A stretch of 64,000 nucleotides of DNA from Aulostomus chinensis. Lineage: Eukaryota > Chordata > Actinopteri > Syngnathiformes > Aulostomidae. Position numbers and translations under genes: made by a program. Where the stretch lies: NCBI GenBank assembly GCA_037954235.1, contig JBBMOA010000003.1, positions 8,642,453 through 8,706,452 of the forward strand. Direction: 5' to 3'. Within the stretch, counting starts at the first letter, position 1; each line of letters opens with the position of its first letter. Below, one piece after another: positions 25,620 to 37,586 of the stretch. The notes beneath the pieces were generated by a model. The model was not told the DNA's origin and made no database searches. It saw only the letters and a list, made by a program, of their open reading frames with translations.

Positions 25620-28600
25620 CTCGCTGAGAAAACAACATTTGTGACCTGTGATACAAAAATGCCATAACTTTTGTTCAAAGTGAGTTTTCAGTCAAGTTTC
25701 AACCTGAAAGCATAGAAAGATGCATAAACTTGAAGTTACAGCTTGATTTCAGTGAGTTTTCATCAAAATACAGGAGTTCTGCATGAAGTGTTCATTTTGG
25801 CCTTCTCTCGCTGAGAAAACACTATTTGTGACCTGTGATACAAAAATGCCATAACTTTTGTTCAAAGTGAGTTTTCAGTCAAGTTTCAACCTGAAAGCAT
25901 AGAAAGATGCATAAACTTGAAGTTACAGCTTGATTTCAGTGAGTTTTCATCAAAATACAGGAGTTCTGCATGAAGTGTTCATTTTGGCCTTCTCTCGCTG
26001 AGAAAACGCTATTTGTGACCTGCGACACAGAACAGCCATAACTTTTGTTCAAAGTGAGTTTTCTGTCAAGTTTCAACCTGAAAGCATAGAAAGATGCATA
26101 AATTTAAGTAACATCTTGATTTCAGTGAGTTTTCATCAAAATACAGGAGTTCTGCATGAAGTGTTCATTTTGGCCTTCTCTCGCTGAGAAAACACTATTT
26201 GTGACCTATGATACAAAAATGCCTTAACTTTTGTTCAAAGTGAGTTTTCAGTTAAGTTTCAACCTGAAAGCATAGAAAGATGCATAAACTTGAAGTTACA
26301 GCTTGATTTCTGTGAGTTTTCATCAAAATACAGGAGTTCTGCATGAAGTGTTCATTTTGGCCTTCTCTCGCTGAGAAAACAATATTTGTGACCTGTGATA
26401 CAAAAATGCCATAACTTTTGTTCAAAGTGAGGTTTCAGTCAAGTTTCAACCTGAAAGCATAGAAAGATGCATAAACTTGAAGTTACAGCTTGATTTCAGT
26501 GAGTTTTCATCAAAATACAGGAGTTCTGCATGAAGTGTTCATTTTGGCGTTCTCTCGCTGAGAAAACACTATTTGTGACCTGTGACACAAAAATGCCATA
26601 ACTTTTGTTCAAAGTGAGTTTTCAGTCAAGTTTCAACCTGAAAGCATAGAAAGATGCATAAACTTGATGTTACAGCTTGATTTCAGTGAGTTTTCATCAA
26701 AATACAGGAGTTCTGCATGAAGTGTTCATTTTGGCCTTCTCTCGCTGAGAAAACGCTATTTGTGACCTGCGACACAGAACAGCCATAACTTTTGTTCCAA
26801 GTGAGTTTTCTGTCAAGTTTCAACCTGAAAGCATAGAAAGATGCATAAACTTGAAGTTACAGCTTGATTTCAGTGAGTTTTCATCAAAATACATTAGTTC
26901 TGCATGAAGTGTTCATTTTGGCCTTCTCTCGCTGAGAAAACACTATTTGTGACCTATGATACAAAAATGCCATAACTTTTGTTCAAAGTGAGTTTTCAGT
27001 CAAGTTTCAACCTGAAAGCATAGAAAGATGCATAAACTTGAAGTTACAGCTTGATTTCAGTGAGTTTTCATCAAAATACAGGAGTTCTGCATGAAGTGTT
27101 CATGTTGGCCTTCTCTCGCTGAGAAAACACTATTTGTGACCTGTGATACAAAAATGCCATAACTTTTGTTCAAAGTGAGTTTTCAGTCAAGTTTCAACCT
27201 GAAAGCATAGAAATATGCATAAACTTGAAGTTACAGCTTGATTTCGGTGAGTTTTCATCAAAATACAGGAGTTCTGCATGAAGTGTTCATTTTGGCCTTC
27301 TCTCGCTGAGAAAACAATATTTGTGACCTGTGATACAAAAATGCCATAACTTTTGTTCAAAGTGAGGTTTCAGTCAAGTTTCAACCTGAAAGCATAGAAA
27401 GATGCATAAACTTGAAGTTACAGCTTGATTTCAGTGAGTTTTCATCAAAATACAGGAGTTCTGCATGAAGTGTTCATTTTGGCGTTCTCTCGCTGAGAAA
27501 ACACTATTTGTGACCTGTGACACAAAAATGCCATAACTTTTGTTCAAAGTGAGTTTTCAGTCAAGTTTCAACCTGAAAGCATAGAAAGATGCATAAACTT
27601 GATGTTACAGCTTGATTTCAGTGAGTTTTCATCAAAATACAGGAGTTCTGCATGAAGTGTTCATTTTGGCCTTCTCTCACTGAGAAAACGCTATTTGTGA
27701 CCTGCGACACAGAACAGCCATAACTTTTGTTCCAAGTGAGTTTTCTGTCAAGTTTCAACCTGAAAGCATAGAAAGATGCATAAACTTGAAGTTACAGCTT
27801 GATTTCAGTGAGTTTTCATCAAAATACATTAGTTCTGCATGAAGTGTTCATTTTGGCCTTCTCTCGCTGAGAAAACACTATTTGTGACCTATGATACAAA
27901 AATGCCATAACTTTTGTTCAAAGTGAGTTTTCAGTCAAGTTTCAACCTGAAAGCATAGAAAGATGCATAAACTTGAAGTTACAGCTTGATTTCAGTAAGT
28001 TTTCATCAAAATACAGGAGTTCTGCATGAAGTGTTCATGTTGGCCTTCTCTCGCTGAGAAAACACTATTTGTGACCTGTGATACAAAAATGCCATAACTT
28101 TTCTTCAAAGTGAGTTTTCAGTCAAGTTTCCACCTGAAAGCATAGAAATATGCATAAACTTGAAGATACAGCTTGATTTCAGTGAGTTTTCATCAAAATA
28201 CAGGAGTTCTGCATGAAGTGTTCATTTTGGCCTTCTCTCGCCGAGAAAACACTATTTGTGACCTGCGACACAGAACAGCCATAACTTTTGTTCAAAGTGA
28301 GTTTTCTGTCAAGTTTCAACCTGAAAGCATAGAAAGATGCATAAACTTGAAGTTACAGCTTGATTTCAGTGAGTTTTCATCAAAATACAGGAGTTCTGCA
28401 TGAAGTGTTCATTTTGGCCTTCTCTCGCTGAGAAAACACTATTTGTGACCTGTGATACAAAAATGCCATAACTTTTGTTCAAAGTGAGTTTTCAGTCAAG
28501 TTTCAACCTGAAAGCATAGAAAGATGCATAAACTTGAAGTTACAGCTTGATTTCAGTGAGTTTTCATCAAAATACAGCAGTTCTGCATGAAGTGTTCATT

Positions 28601-29171
28601 TTGGCCTTCTCTCGCTGAGAAAACACTATTTGTGACCTGTGATACAAAAATGCCATAACGGTTGTTCAAAGTGAGTTTTCAGTCAAGATTCAACCTGAAA
28701 GCATAGAAAGATGCATAAACTTGAAGTGACAGCTTGATTTCAGTGAGTTTTCCTCAAAATACAGGAGTTCTGCATGAAGTGTTCATTTTGGCCTTCTCTC
28801 GCTGAGAAAACACTATTTGTGACCTATGATACAAAAATGCCATAACTTTTGTTCAAAGTGAGTTTTCAGTCAAGTTTCAACCTGAAAGCATAGAAAGATG
28901 CATAAACTTGAAGTTACAGCTTGATTTCAGTGAGTTTTCATCAAAATACAGGAGTTCTGAATGAAGTGTTCATTTTGGCCTTCTCCCGCTGAGAAAACGC
29001 TATTTGTGACCTGTGATACAAAAATGCCATAACTTTTGTTCAAAGTGAGTTTTCTGTCAAGTTTCAACCTGAAAGCATAGAAAGATGCATAAACTTGAAG
29101 TTACAGCTTGATTTCAGTGAGTTTTCATCAAAATACAGGAGTTCTGCATGAAGTGTTCATTTTGGCCTTCT
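25620..29171. repeat. HOR unit 11: 19-mer with internal 5-mer duplication
   Basis: Order M1-M6, then a variant M7 with GTTCCAAG and ACATTAG, an ATGATAC monomer, a monomer preceded by CATGTTGG with AAATATGC; then M5, M6, variant M7, ATGATAC, CATGTTGG again; then an A-box monomer (28,237), M8-M11. M11 has CTCCCGCTG but a B box. The 5-mer 26,367-27,301 is repeated at 27,302-28,236. M3 (25,994-26,179) is 186 bp because one G is lost in AATTTAAGTAAC. Confidence 0.88.
25994..26179. repeat. Monomer with 1-bp deletion (186 bp)
   Basis: This M3 monomer reads AATTTAAGTAAC near 26,101 where its siblings read AATTTGAAGTAAC. It is the first phase break in the window: monomer starts move from 187n+1 to 187n. 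Confidence 0.9.
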
Positions 29172-31602
29172 CTCGCTGAGAAAACAACATTTGTGACCTG
29201 TGATACAAAAATGCCATAACTTTTGTTCAAAGTGAGTTTTCAGTCAAGTTTCAACCTGAAAGCATAGAAAGATGCATAAACTTGAAGTTACAGCTTGATT
29301 TCAGTGAGTTTTCATCAAAATACAGGAGTTCTGCATGAAGTGTTCATTTTGGCCTTCTCTCGCTGAGAAAACACTATTTGTGACCTGTGATACAAAAATG
29401 CCATAACTTTTGTTCAAAGTGAGTTTTCAGTCAAGTTTCAACCTGAAAGCATAGAAAGATGCATAAACTTGAAGTTACAGCTTGATTTCAGTGAGTTTTC
29501 ATCAAAATACAGGAGTTCTGCATGAAGTGTTCATTTTGGCCTTCTCTCGCTGAGAAAACACTATTTGTGACCTATGATACAAAAATGCCTTAACTTTTGT
29601 TCAAAGTGAGTTTTCAGTCAAGTTTCAACCTGAAAGCATAGAAAGATGCATAAACTTGAAGTTACAGCTTGATTTCAGTGAGTTTTCATCAAAATACAGG
29701 AGTTCTGCATGAAGTGTTCATTTTGGCCTTCTCTCGCTGAGAAAACACTATTTGTGACCTGTGATGCAAAAATGCCAAAACTTTTGTTCAAAGTGAGTTT
29801 TCAGTCAAGTTTCAACCTGAAAGCATAGAAAGATGCATAAACTTGAAGTTACAGCTTGATTTCAGTGAGTTTTCATCAAAATACAGGAGTTCTGCATGAA
29901 GTGTTCATTATGGCCTTCTCTCGCTGAGAAAACGCTATTTGTGACGTGCGACACAGAACAGCCATAACTTTTGTTCAAAGTGAGTTTTCAGTCAAGTTTC
30001 AACCTGAAAGCAAAGAAAGATGCATAAACTTGAAGTTACAGCTTGATTTCAGTGAGTTTTCATCAAAATACAGGAGTTCTGCATGAACTGTTCATTTTGG
30101 CCTTCTCTCGCTGAGAAAACGCTATTTGTGACTTGTGATACAACAATGCCAAAACTTTTTTTCAAAGTGAGTTTTCAGTCAAGTTTCAACCTGAAAGCAT
30201 AGAAAGATGCATAAACTTGAAGTTACAGCTTGATTTCAGTGAGTTTTCATCAAAATACAGGAGTTCTGCATGAAGTGTTCATTTTGGCCTTCTCTCGCTG
30301 AGAAAACACTATTTGTGACCTGTGATACAAAAATGCCATAACTTTTGTTCAAAGTGAGTTTTCAGTCAAGTTTCAACCTGAAAGCATAGAAAGATGCATA
30401 AACTTGAAGTTACAGCTTGATTTCAGTGAGTTTTCATCAAAATACAGGAGTTCTGCATGAAGTGTTCATTTTGGCCTTCTCTCGCTGAGAAAACACTATT
30501 TGTGACCTATGATACAAAAATGCCATAACTTTTGTTCAAAGTGAGTTTTAAGTCAAGTTTCAACCTGAAAGCATAGAAAGATGCATAAACTTGAAGTTAC
30601 AGCTTGATTTCAGTGAGTTTTCATCAAAATACAGGAGTTCTGCATGAAGTGTTCATTTTGGCCTTCTCTCGCTGAGAAAACATTATTTGTGACCTGTGAT
30701 ACAAAAATGCCATAACTTTTGTTCAAAGTGAGTTTTCAGTCAAGTTTCAACCTGAAAGCATAGAAAGATGCATAAACTTGAAGTTACAGCTTGATTTCAG
30801 TGAGTTTTCATCAAAATACAGGAGTTCTGCATGAAGTGTTCATTTTGGCCTTCTCTCGCTGAGAAAACGCTATTTGTGACCTGCGACACAGAACAGCCAT
30901 AACTTTTGTTCAAAGTGAGTTTTCTTTCAAGTTTCAACCTGAAAGCATAGAAAGATGCATAAACTTGAAGTTACAGCTTGATTTCAGTGAGTTTTCATCA
31001 AAATACAGGAGTTCTGCATGAAGTGTTCATTTTGGCCTTCTCTCGCTGAGAAAACGCTATTTGTGACATTCGACACAGAACAGCCATAACTTTTGTTCAA
31101 AGTGAGTTTTCTGTCAAGTTTCAACCTGAAAGCATAGAAAGATGCATAAACTTGAAGTTACAGCTTGATTTCAGTGAGTTTTCATCAAAATACAGGAGTT
31201 CTGCATGAAGTGTTCATTTTGGCCTTCTCTCGCTGAGAAAACACTATTTGTGACCTGTGATACAAAAATGCCATAACTTTTGTTCAAAGTGAGTTTTCAG
31301 TCAAGTTTCAACCTGAAAGCATAGAAAGATGCATAAACTTGAAGTTACAGCTTGATTTCAGTGAGTTTTCATCAAAATACAGGAGTTCTGCATGAAGTGT
31401 TCATTTTGGCCTTGTCTCGCTGAGAAAACGCTAATTGTGACCTGCGACACAGAACAGCCATAACTTTAGTTCAAAGTGAGTTTTCAGTCAAGTTTCAACC
31501 TGAAAGCATAGAAAGATGCATAAACTTGAAGTTACAGCTTGATTTCAGTGAGTTTTCATCAAAATACAGGAGTTCTGCATGAAGTGTTCATTTTGGCCTT
31601 CT
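29172..31602. repeat. Transition block between 11-mer and 8-mer families
   Basis: Thirteen monomers. It starts with M1 (AACAACATTT), M2 and an M4-like monomer (ATGATAC, CCTTAAC) of the 11-mer family. Diverged singletons follow: GATGCAAAAATGCCAAAAC near 29,764, GACGTGCGAC near 29,944, GATACAACAATG near 30,137 and CATTATTT near 30,681. From 30,855 labels of the 8-mer family appear (CTTTCAAG, then an ATTCGACAC monomer with CTGTC, then plain B). The last monomer, 31,416-31,602, is an f/h hybrid. Confidence 0.75.
31416..31602. repeat. Hybrid monomer f/h
   Basis: The left part is type f (CCTTGTCTCGC just before it, CGCTAATTG, A box). The right part has ACTTTAGTTC, the label of type h. The exchange point lies between the box and the TTTAGTTC label, about 31,445-31,465. 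The same hybrid recurs at 34,221-34,407. Confidence 0.82.
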
Positions 31603-31789
31603 CTCGCTGAGAAAACACTATTTGTGACCTGTGATACAAAAATTCCAAAACTTTTTTTAAAAGTGAGTTTTCAGTCAAGTTTCAACCTAAAAGCATAGAA
31701 AGATGCATAAACTTGAAGTCACAGCTTGATTTCAGTGAGTTTTCATCAAAATACAGGAGTTCTGCATGAAGTGTTCATTTTGGCCTTCT
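31603..31789. repeat. Hybrid monomer a/g
   Basis: The left part is type a (ATTCCAAAAC, TTTTTTTAAAAG). The right part has CCTAAAAGC and GAAGTCACAG, the labels of type g. It directly follows the f/h hybrid, and the same pair recurs at 34,221-34,594. Confidence 0.82.
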
Positions 31790-34700
31790 CTCGCTGAGAA
31801 AACACTATTTGTGACATGTGATACAAAAATGCCATAACTTTAGTTCAAAGTGAGTTTTCAGTCAAGTTTCAACCTGAAAGCATAGAAAGATGCATAAACT
31901 TGAAGTTACAGCTTGATTTCAGTGAGTTTTCATCAAAATACAGGAGTTCTGCATGAAGTGTTCATTTTGGCCTTCTCTCGCTGAGAAAACGCTATTTGTG
32001 ACCTTCGACACAGAACAGCCATAACTTTTGTTCAAAGTGAGTTTTCAGTCAAGTTTCAACCTGAAAGCATAGAAAGATGCATAAACTTGAAGTTACAGCT
32101 TGATTTCAGTGAGTTTTCATCAAAATACAGGAGTTCTGCATGAAGTGTTCATTTTGGCCTTCTCTCGCTGAGAAAACGCTATTTGTGACCTGTGATACAA
32201 AAATGCCATAACTTTTGTTCAAAGTGAGTTTTCAGTCAAGTTTCAACCTGAAAGCATAGAAAGATGCATAAACTTGAAGTTACAGCTTGATTTCAGTGAG
32301 TTTTCATCAAAATACAGGAGTTCTGCATGAAGTGTTCATTTTTGCCTTCTCTCGCTGAGAAAACACTATTTGTGACCTGTGATACAAAAATGCCATAACT
32401 TTTGTTCAAAGTGAGTTTTCAGTCAAGTTTCAACCTGAAAGCATAGAAAGATGCATAAACTTGAAGTTACAGCTTGATTTCAGTGAGTTTTCATCAAAAT
32501 ACAGGAGTTCTGCATGAAGTGTTCATTTTGGCCTTGTCTCGCTGAGAAAACGCTAATTGTGACCTGCGACACAGAACAGCCATAACTTTTGTTCAAAGTG
32601 AGTTTTCAGTCAAGTTTCAACCTGAAAGCATAGAAAGATGCATAAACTTGAAGTTACAGCTTGATTTCAGTGAGTTTTCATCAAAATACAGGAGTTCTGC
32701 ATGAAGTGTTCATTTTGGTCTATACTCGCTGAGAAAACGCTATTTGTGACCTGCGACACAGAACAGCCATAACTTTTGTTCAAAGGGAGTTTTCAGTCAA
32801 GTTTCAACCTAAAAGCATAGAAAGATGCATAAACTTGAAGTCACAGCTTGATTTCAGTGAGTTTTCATCAAAATACAGGAGTTCTGCATGAAGTGTTCAT
32901 TTTGGCCTTCTCTCGCTGAGAAAACACTATTTGTGACATGTGATACAAAAATGCCATAACTTTAGTTCAAAGTGAGTTTTCAGTCAAGTTTCAACCTGAA
33001 AGCATAGAAAGATGCATAAACTTGAAGTTACAGCTTGATTTCAGTGAGTTTTCATCAAAATACAGGAGTTCTGCATGAAGTGTTCATTTTGGCCTTCTCT
33101 CGCTGAGAAAACACTATTTGTGACCTGTGATACAAAAATTCCAAAACTTTTTTTAAAAGTGAGTTTTCAGTCAAGTTTCAACCTGAAAGCATAGAAAGAT
33201 GCATAAACTTGAAGTTACAGCTTGATTTCAATGAGTTTTCATCAAAATACAGGAGTTCTGCATGAAGTGTTCATTTTGGCCTTCTCTCGCTGAGAAAACG
33301 CTATTTGTGACCTGTGATACAAAAATGCCATAACTTTTGTTCAAAGTGAGTTTTCAGTCAAGTTTCAACCTGAAAGCATAGAAAGATGCATAAACTTGAA
33401 GTTACAGCTTGATTTCAGTGAGTTTTCATCAAAATACAGGAGTTCTGCATGAAGTGTTCATTTTGGCCTTCTCTCGCTGAGAAAACATTATTTGTGACCT
33501 GTGATACAAAAATGCCATAACTTTTGTTCAAAGTGAGTTTTCAGTCAAGTTTCAACCTGAAAGCATAGAAAGATGCATAAACTTGAAGTTACAGCTTGAT
33601 TTCAGTGAGTTTTCATCAAAATACAGGAGTTCTGCATGAAGTGTTCATTTTGGCCTTCTCTCGCTGAGAAAACGCTATTTGTGACCTGCGACACAGAACA
33701 GCCATAACTTTTGTTCAAAGTGAGTTTTCTTTCAAGTTTCAACCTGAAAGCATAGAAAGATGCATAAACTTGAAGTTACAGCTTGATTTCAGTGAGTTTT
33801 CATCAAAATACAGGAGTTCTGCATGAAGTGTTCATTTTGGCCTTCTCTCGCTGAGAAAACGCTATTTGTGACCTTCGACACAGAACAGCCATAACTTTTG
33901 TTCAAAGTGAGTTTTCTGTCAAGTTTCAACCTGAAAGCATAGAAAAATGCATAAACTTGAAGTTACAGCTTGATTTCAGTGAGTTTTCATCAAAATACAG
34001 GAGTTCTGCATGAAGTGTTCATTTTGGCCTTCTCTCGCTGAGAAAACACTATTTGTGACCTGTGATACAAAAATGCCATAACTTTTGTTCAAAGTGAGTT
34101 TTCAGTCAAGTTTCAACCTGAAAGCATAGAAAGATGCATAAACTTGAAGTTACAGCTTGATTTCAGTGAGTTTTCATCAAAATACAGGAGTTCTGCATGA
34201 AGTGTTCATTTTAGCCTTGTCTCGCTGATAAAACGCTAATTGTGACCTGCGACACAGAACAGCCATAACTTTAGTTCAAAGTGAGTTTTCAGTCAAGTTT
34301 CAACCTGAAAGCATAGAAAGATGCATAAACTTGAAGTTACAGCTTGATTTCAGTGAGTTTTCATCAAAATACAGGAGTTCTGCATGAAGTGTTCATTTTG
34401 GCCTTCTCTCGCTGAGAAAACACTATTTGTGACCTGTGATACAAAAATTCCAAAACTTTTTTTAAAAGTGAGTTTTCAGTCAAGTTTCAACCTAAAAGTA
34501 TAGAAAGATGCATAAACTTGAAGTCACAGCTTGATTTCAGTGAGTTTTCATCAAAATACAGGAGTTCTGCATGAAGTGTTCATTTTGGCCTTCTCTCGCT
34601 GAGAAAACACTATTTGTGACATGTGATACAAAAATGCCATAACTTTAGTTCAAAGTGAGTTTTCAGTCAAGTTTCAACCTGAAAGCATAGAAAGATGCAT

Positions 34701-37586
34701 AAACTTGAAGTTACAGCTTGATTTCAGTGAGTTTTCATCAAAATACAGGAGTTCTGCATGAAGTGTTCATTTTGGCCTTCTCTCGCTGAGAAAACACTAT
34801 TTGTGACCTGTGATACAAAAATTCCAAAACTTTTTTTAAAAGTGAGTTTTCAGTCAAGTTTCAACCTGAAAGCATAGAAAGATGCATAAACTTGAAGTTA
34901 CAGCTTGATTTCAATGAGTTTTCATCAAAATACAGGAGTTCTGCATGAAGTGTTCATTTTGGCCTTCTCTCGCTGAGAAAACGCTATTTGTGACCTTCGA
35001 CACAGAACAGCCATAACTTTTGTTCAAAGTGAGTTTTCAGTCAAGTTTCAACCTGAAAGCATAGAAAGATGCATAAACTTGAAGTTACAGCTTGATTTCA
35101 GTGAGTTTTCATCAAAATACAGGAGTTCTGCATGAAGTGTTCATTTTGGCCTTCTCCCGCTGAGAAAACGCTATTTGTGACCTGCGACACAGAACAGCCA
35201 TAACTTTTGTTCAAAGTGAGTTTTCTGTCAAGTTTCAACCTGAAAGCATAGAAAGATGCATAAACTTGAAGTTACAGCTTGATTTCAGTGAGTTTTCATC
35301 AAAATACAGGAGTTCTGCATGAAGTGTTCATTTTGGCCTTGTCTCGCTGAGAAAACGCTATTTGTGACCTGCGACACAGAACAGCCATAACTTTTGTTCA
35401 AAGTGAGTTTTCAGTCAAGTTTCAACCTGAAAGCATAGAAAGATGCATAAACTTGAAGTTACAGCTTGATTTCAGTGAGTTTTCATCAAAATACAGGAGT
35501 TCTGCATGTATTGTTCATTTTTGCCTTCTCTCTCTGAGAAAACACTATTTGTGACCTGTGATACAAAAATGCCATAACTTTTTTTCAAAGTGAGTTTTCA
35601 GTCAAGTTTCAACCTGAAAGCATAGAAAGATGCATAAACTTGAAGTTACAGCTTGATTTCAGTGAGTTTTCATCAAAATACAGGAGTTCTGCATGAAGTG
35701 TTCATTTTGGCCTTCTCTCGCTGAGAAAACACTATTTGTGACCTGTGATACAAAAATGCCATAACTTTTGTTCAAAGTGAGTTTTCGTTCAAGTTTCAAC
35801 CTGAAAGCATAGAAAGATGCATAAACTTGAAGTTACAGCTTGATTTCAGTCAGTTTTCATCAAAATACAGGAGTTCCTCATGAAGTGTTCATTTTGGCCT
35901 TCTCTCGCTGAGAAAACGCTATTTGTGACCTGCGACACAGAACAACCATAACTTTTGTTCAAAGTGAGTTTTCTTGCAAGTTTCAACCTGAAAGCATACA
36001 AAGATGCATAAACTTGAAGTTACAGCTTGATTTCAGTGAGTTTTCATCAAAATACAGGAGTTCTGCATGAAGTGTTCATTTTGGCCTTCTCTCGCTGAGA
36101 AAAAACTATTTGTGACCTGTGATACAAAAATTCCAAAACTTTTTTTAAAAGTGAGTTTTCAGTCAAGTTTCAACCTGAAAGCATAGAAAGATGCATAAAC
36201 TTGAAGTTACAGCTTGATTTCAATGAGTTTTCATCAAAATACAGGAGTTCTGCATGAAGTGTTCATTTTGGCCTTCTCTCGCTGAGAAAACGCTATTTGT
36301 GACCTTCGACACAGAACAGCCATAACTTTTGTTCAAAGTGAGTTTTCAGTCAAGTTTCAACCTGAAAGCATAGAAAGATGCATAAACTTGAAGTTACAGC
36401 TTGATTTCAGTGAGTTTTCATCAAAATACAGGAGTTCTGCTTGAAGTGTTCATTTTGGCCTTCTCCCGCTGAGAAAACGCTATTTGTGACCTGCGACACA
36501 GAACAGCCATAACTTTTGTTCAAAGTGAGTTTTCTGTCAAGTTTCAACCTGAAAGCATAGAAAGATGCATAAACTTGAAGTTACAGCTTGATTTCAGTGA
36601 GTTTTCATCAAAATACAGGAGTTCTGCATGAAGTGTTCATTTTGGCCTTCTCTCGCTGAGAAAACGCTATTTGTGACCTTCGACACAGAACAGCCATAAC
36701 TTTTGTTCAAAGTGAGTTTTCTGTCAAGTTTCAACCTGAAAGCATAGAAAGATGCATAAACTTGAAGTTACAGCTTGATTTCAGTGAGTTTTCATCAAAA
36801 TACAGGAGTTCTGCATGAAGTGTTCATTTTGGCCTTCTCTCGCTGAGAAAACACTATTTGTGACCTGTGATACAAAAATGCCATAACTTTTGTTCAAAGT
36901 GAGTTTTCAGTCAAGTTTCAACCTGAAAGCATAGAAAGATGCATAAACTTGAAGTTACAGCTTGATTTCAGTGAGTTTTCATCAAAATACAGGAGTTCTG
37001 CATGAAGTGTTCATTTTGGCCTTGTCTCGCTGAGAAAACGCTAATTGTGACCTGCGACACAGAACAGCCATAACTTTTGTTCAAAGTGAGTTTTCAGTCA
37101 AGTTTCAACCTGAAAGCATAGAAAGATGCATAAACTTGAAGTTACAGCTTGATTTCAGTGAGTTTTCATCAAAATACAGGAGTTCTGCATGAAGTGTTCA
37201 TTTTGGTCTATACTCGCTGAGAAAACGCTATTTGTGACCTGCGACACAGAACAGCCATAACTTTTGTTCAAAGTGAGTTTTCAGTCAAGTTTCAACCTAA
37301 AAGCATAGAAAGATGCATAAACTTGAAGTCACAGCTTGATTTCAGTGAGTTTTCATCAAAATACAGGAGTTCTGCATGAAGTGTTCATTTTGGCCTTCTC
37401 TCGATGAGAAAACACTATTTGTGACATGTGATACAAAAATGCCATAACTTTAGTTCAAAGTGAGTTTTCAGTCAAGTTTCAACCTGAAAACATAGAAAGA
37501 TGCATAAACTTGAAATTACAGCTTGATTTCAGTGAGTTTTCATCAAAATACAGGAGTTCTGCATGAAGTGTTCATTTTGGCCTTCT

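Larger units (their letters stand above)
8977..29171. repeat. 11-monomer higher-order repeat block (2,057-bp unit)
   Basis: One hundred and eight monomers (20,195 bp, including one 1-bp deletion) divide into 11 consecutive units, each starting with the monomer labelled AACAACATTT. Canonical order: M1 AACAACATTT; M2 plain B; M3 class A with AAATTTGAAG; M4 ATGATAC, CCTTAAC, CAGTTAAG; M5 CAATATTT with GAGGTTTC; M6 preceded by GGCGTTCTC and carrying CTTGATGTTAC; M7 preceded by GTTATTTTTGG, A box; M8 plain B; M9 CTGTTGTTC, GAAGTGACAG, TTTTCCTC; M10 ATGATAC; M11 preceded by CTCCCGCTG, A box, CAACTTGAAAGCATATAAAG. Unit sizes in monomers: 11, 4, 11, 10, 5, 14, 7, 4, 12, 11, 19. This is seen directly from label order. 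Unequal exchange as the cause is inferred. Confidence 0.92.

Noticed and set aside
28173..28403. 76-codon open frame
   Set aside because: It starts at TTG inside satellite sequence and exists only because CTGAG changed to CCGAG at 28,242, which removes a TGA that is present in nearly all other monomers. There is no domain, start context or neighbour to support a gene.
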